From: Berberis thunbergii | Lineage: Eukaryota; Streptophyta; Magnoliopsida; Ranunculales; Berberidaceae | Direction of reading: 5' to 3' | Assembly (NCBI GenBank): GCA_003290165.1 | Contig: QNQO01000506.1 | Coordinates: 434,001-498,000, forward strand | Length of the DNA: 64,000 nt | Shown here: positions 63,432-64,000 of the stretch, one piece after another | How positions within the stretch are numbered: position 1 is the first letter of the stretch | Layout of the letters: each line of letters begins with the position of its first letter | Notes under the pieces: model-generated | What the model was told of the DNA's origin: nothing | The model's database searches: none | Seen by the model: the letters and a program-made list of their open reading frames with translations, nothing else | Program-made: the position numbers and the translations under genes

Positions 63432-64000
63432 GTAACTTAAATTTTTAAGAAAATGCAATCTTTTGTTTATATTCAGGAATATAGTTGTGCGCACCAGACT
63501 GGAACCTTTCATTTATCCAGCATGACTTTGTTTAAAGATGGAGCGGAGAGGGTTGCACGAAGCCAGAGTCTATGGAAATAAGCTCGGTTCTTCACTATCA
63601 CAACAGGTGCGCTTCTTTTGGTTTATGGTAAAAGAGTTCTTTCCACTGCCCAAACGATATTCTTAAGAAACAATGTTGCATTTCTTTACTACATTGTGGT
63701 ATATTATTAAAATTTGAGAACTATGTTAGAAGCACTGTGATGAATCGAAATGCAAAAATTTTATGGTTAACACTGCATGTACATTACAAGAAACACATTG
63801 CTATAGGTTTCCAGTTCTATCACTTATAAAACTAATTGTACATCAGCCAGCATAATGCCATGTTTTCAAATTTTAATATTTCCTCTAATTTCTGAAACAC
63901 ACTCCTCGTTTACCATGTTTTTCAATATGATTAGTCAGATGTTAAATATTTTCAATTCGCTATTATGTTGGTTCTTATACTGGCCTATAACCCTGAAGTG
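63432..64000. other. Flank right of CACTA-2, one weak exon candidate
   Basis: AT-rich. A stretch at about 63473-63606, bounded by TTCAG and CAG/GTGCGC, includes MERRGLHEARVYGNKLGSSL but no family I know. Nothing else recognised. Confidence 0.3.

Overview
This window is plant nuclear DNA, most likely from a eudicot. It has introns with GT/AG borders and several families of plant LTR retrotransposons (Ty3/Gypsy and Ty1/Copia). It also carries plant LINE ORF1 (DUF4283 plus CCHC), tRNA-derived SINEs, CACTA and hAT transposons, and plant-only host genes (root-cap/LEA-like genes, stromal processing peptidase, AINTEGUMENTA-like). I see no bacterial operons, rRNA, tRNA genes or CRISPR arrays. The species cannot be named from the sequence alone.

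Layout. 1-2790: worn Gypsy element (minus). 3503-11815: CACTA-1, with a 3-bp ATA target duplication, a TNP1/Transposase_24-like gene and an uninterrupted host-type membrane-protein gene. 11842-14415: LINE-1 (minus), which has ORF1 but no ORF2. 14661-16374: broken root-cap-family gene. 16937-24978: LINE-2 (plus), also ORF1-only, split by a 5.6-kb chromovirus (17357-22952) whose LTRs are nearly identical. About 26050-37912: a Gypsy element (plus) split by a 10.1-kb chromovirus-type element (27492-37605), which is itself split by a Copia element (28856-34924). 37913-39480: hAT-like end, an inverted-repeat cluster and a 42-bp tandem repeat. 39539-41021: hAT element with an 8-bp target duplication and a nested SINE. 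41481-42817: intact two-exon root-cap-family gene, paralogue of the broken copy. 43417-48060: CACTA-3-like element made of palindromic subterminal repeats around about 2.5 kb of GATC-rich minisatellite. 49821-54773: young Copia-2 lacking most of gag. 55392-63428: CACTA-2 (AAT target duplication) carrying exons of SMC5, an unidentified spliced coiled-coil gene and an AINTEGUMENTA-like/BABY BOOM-like exon.

The strongest observation is the 27492-37605 element. Between a chromovirus gag and the last codons of pol, most of pol is replaced by three joined host-gene fragments in one orientation: stromal processing peptidase, a Dicer-like protein (DCL2-like) and a PATROL1/DUF810 protein. The two complete CACTA elements also carry host genes, so at least six host-gene captures lie within 64 kb. 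The only genes that look able to make a normal host protein are the root-cap-family gene at 41481-42817 and, possibly, the captured membrane-protein gene at 7992-8813. Family names come from reading translated motifs and recalling family sequences; no database search was run.
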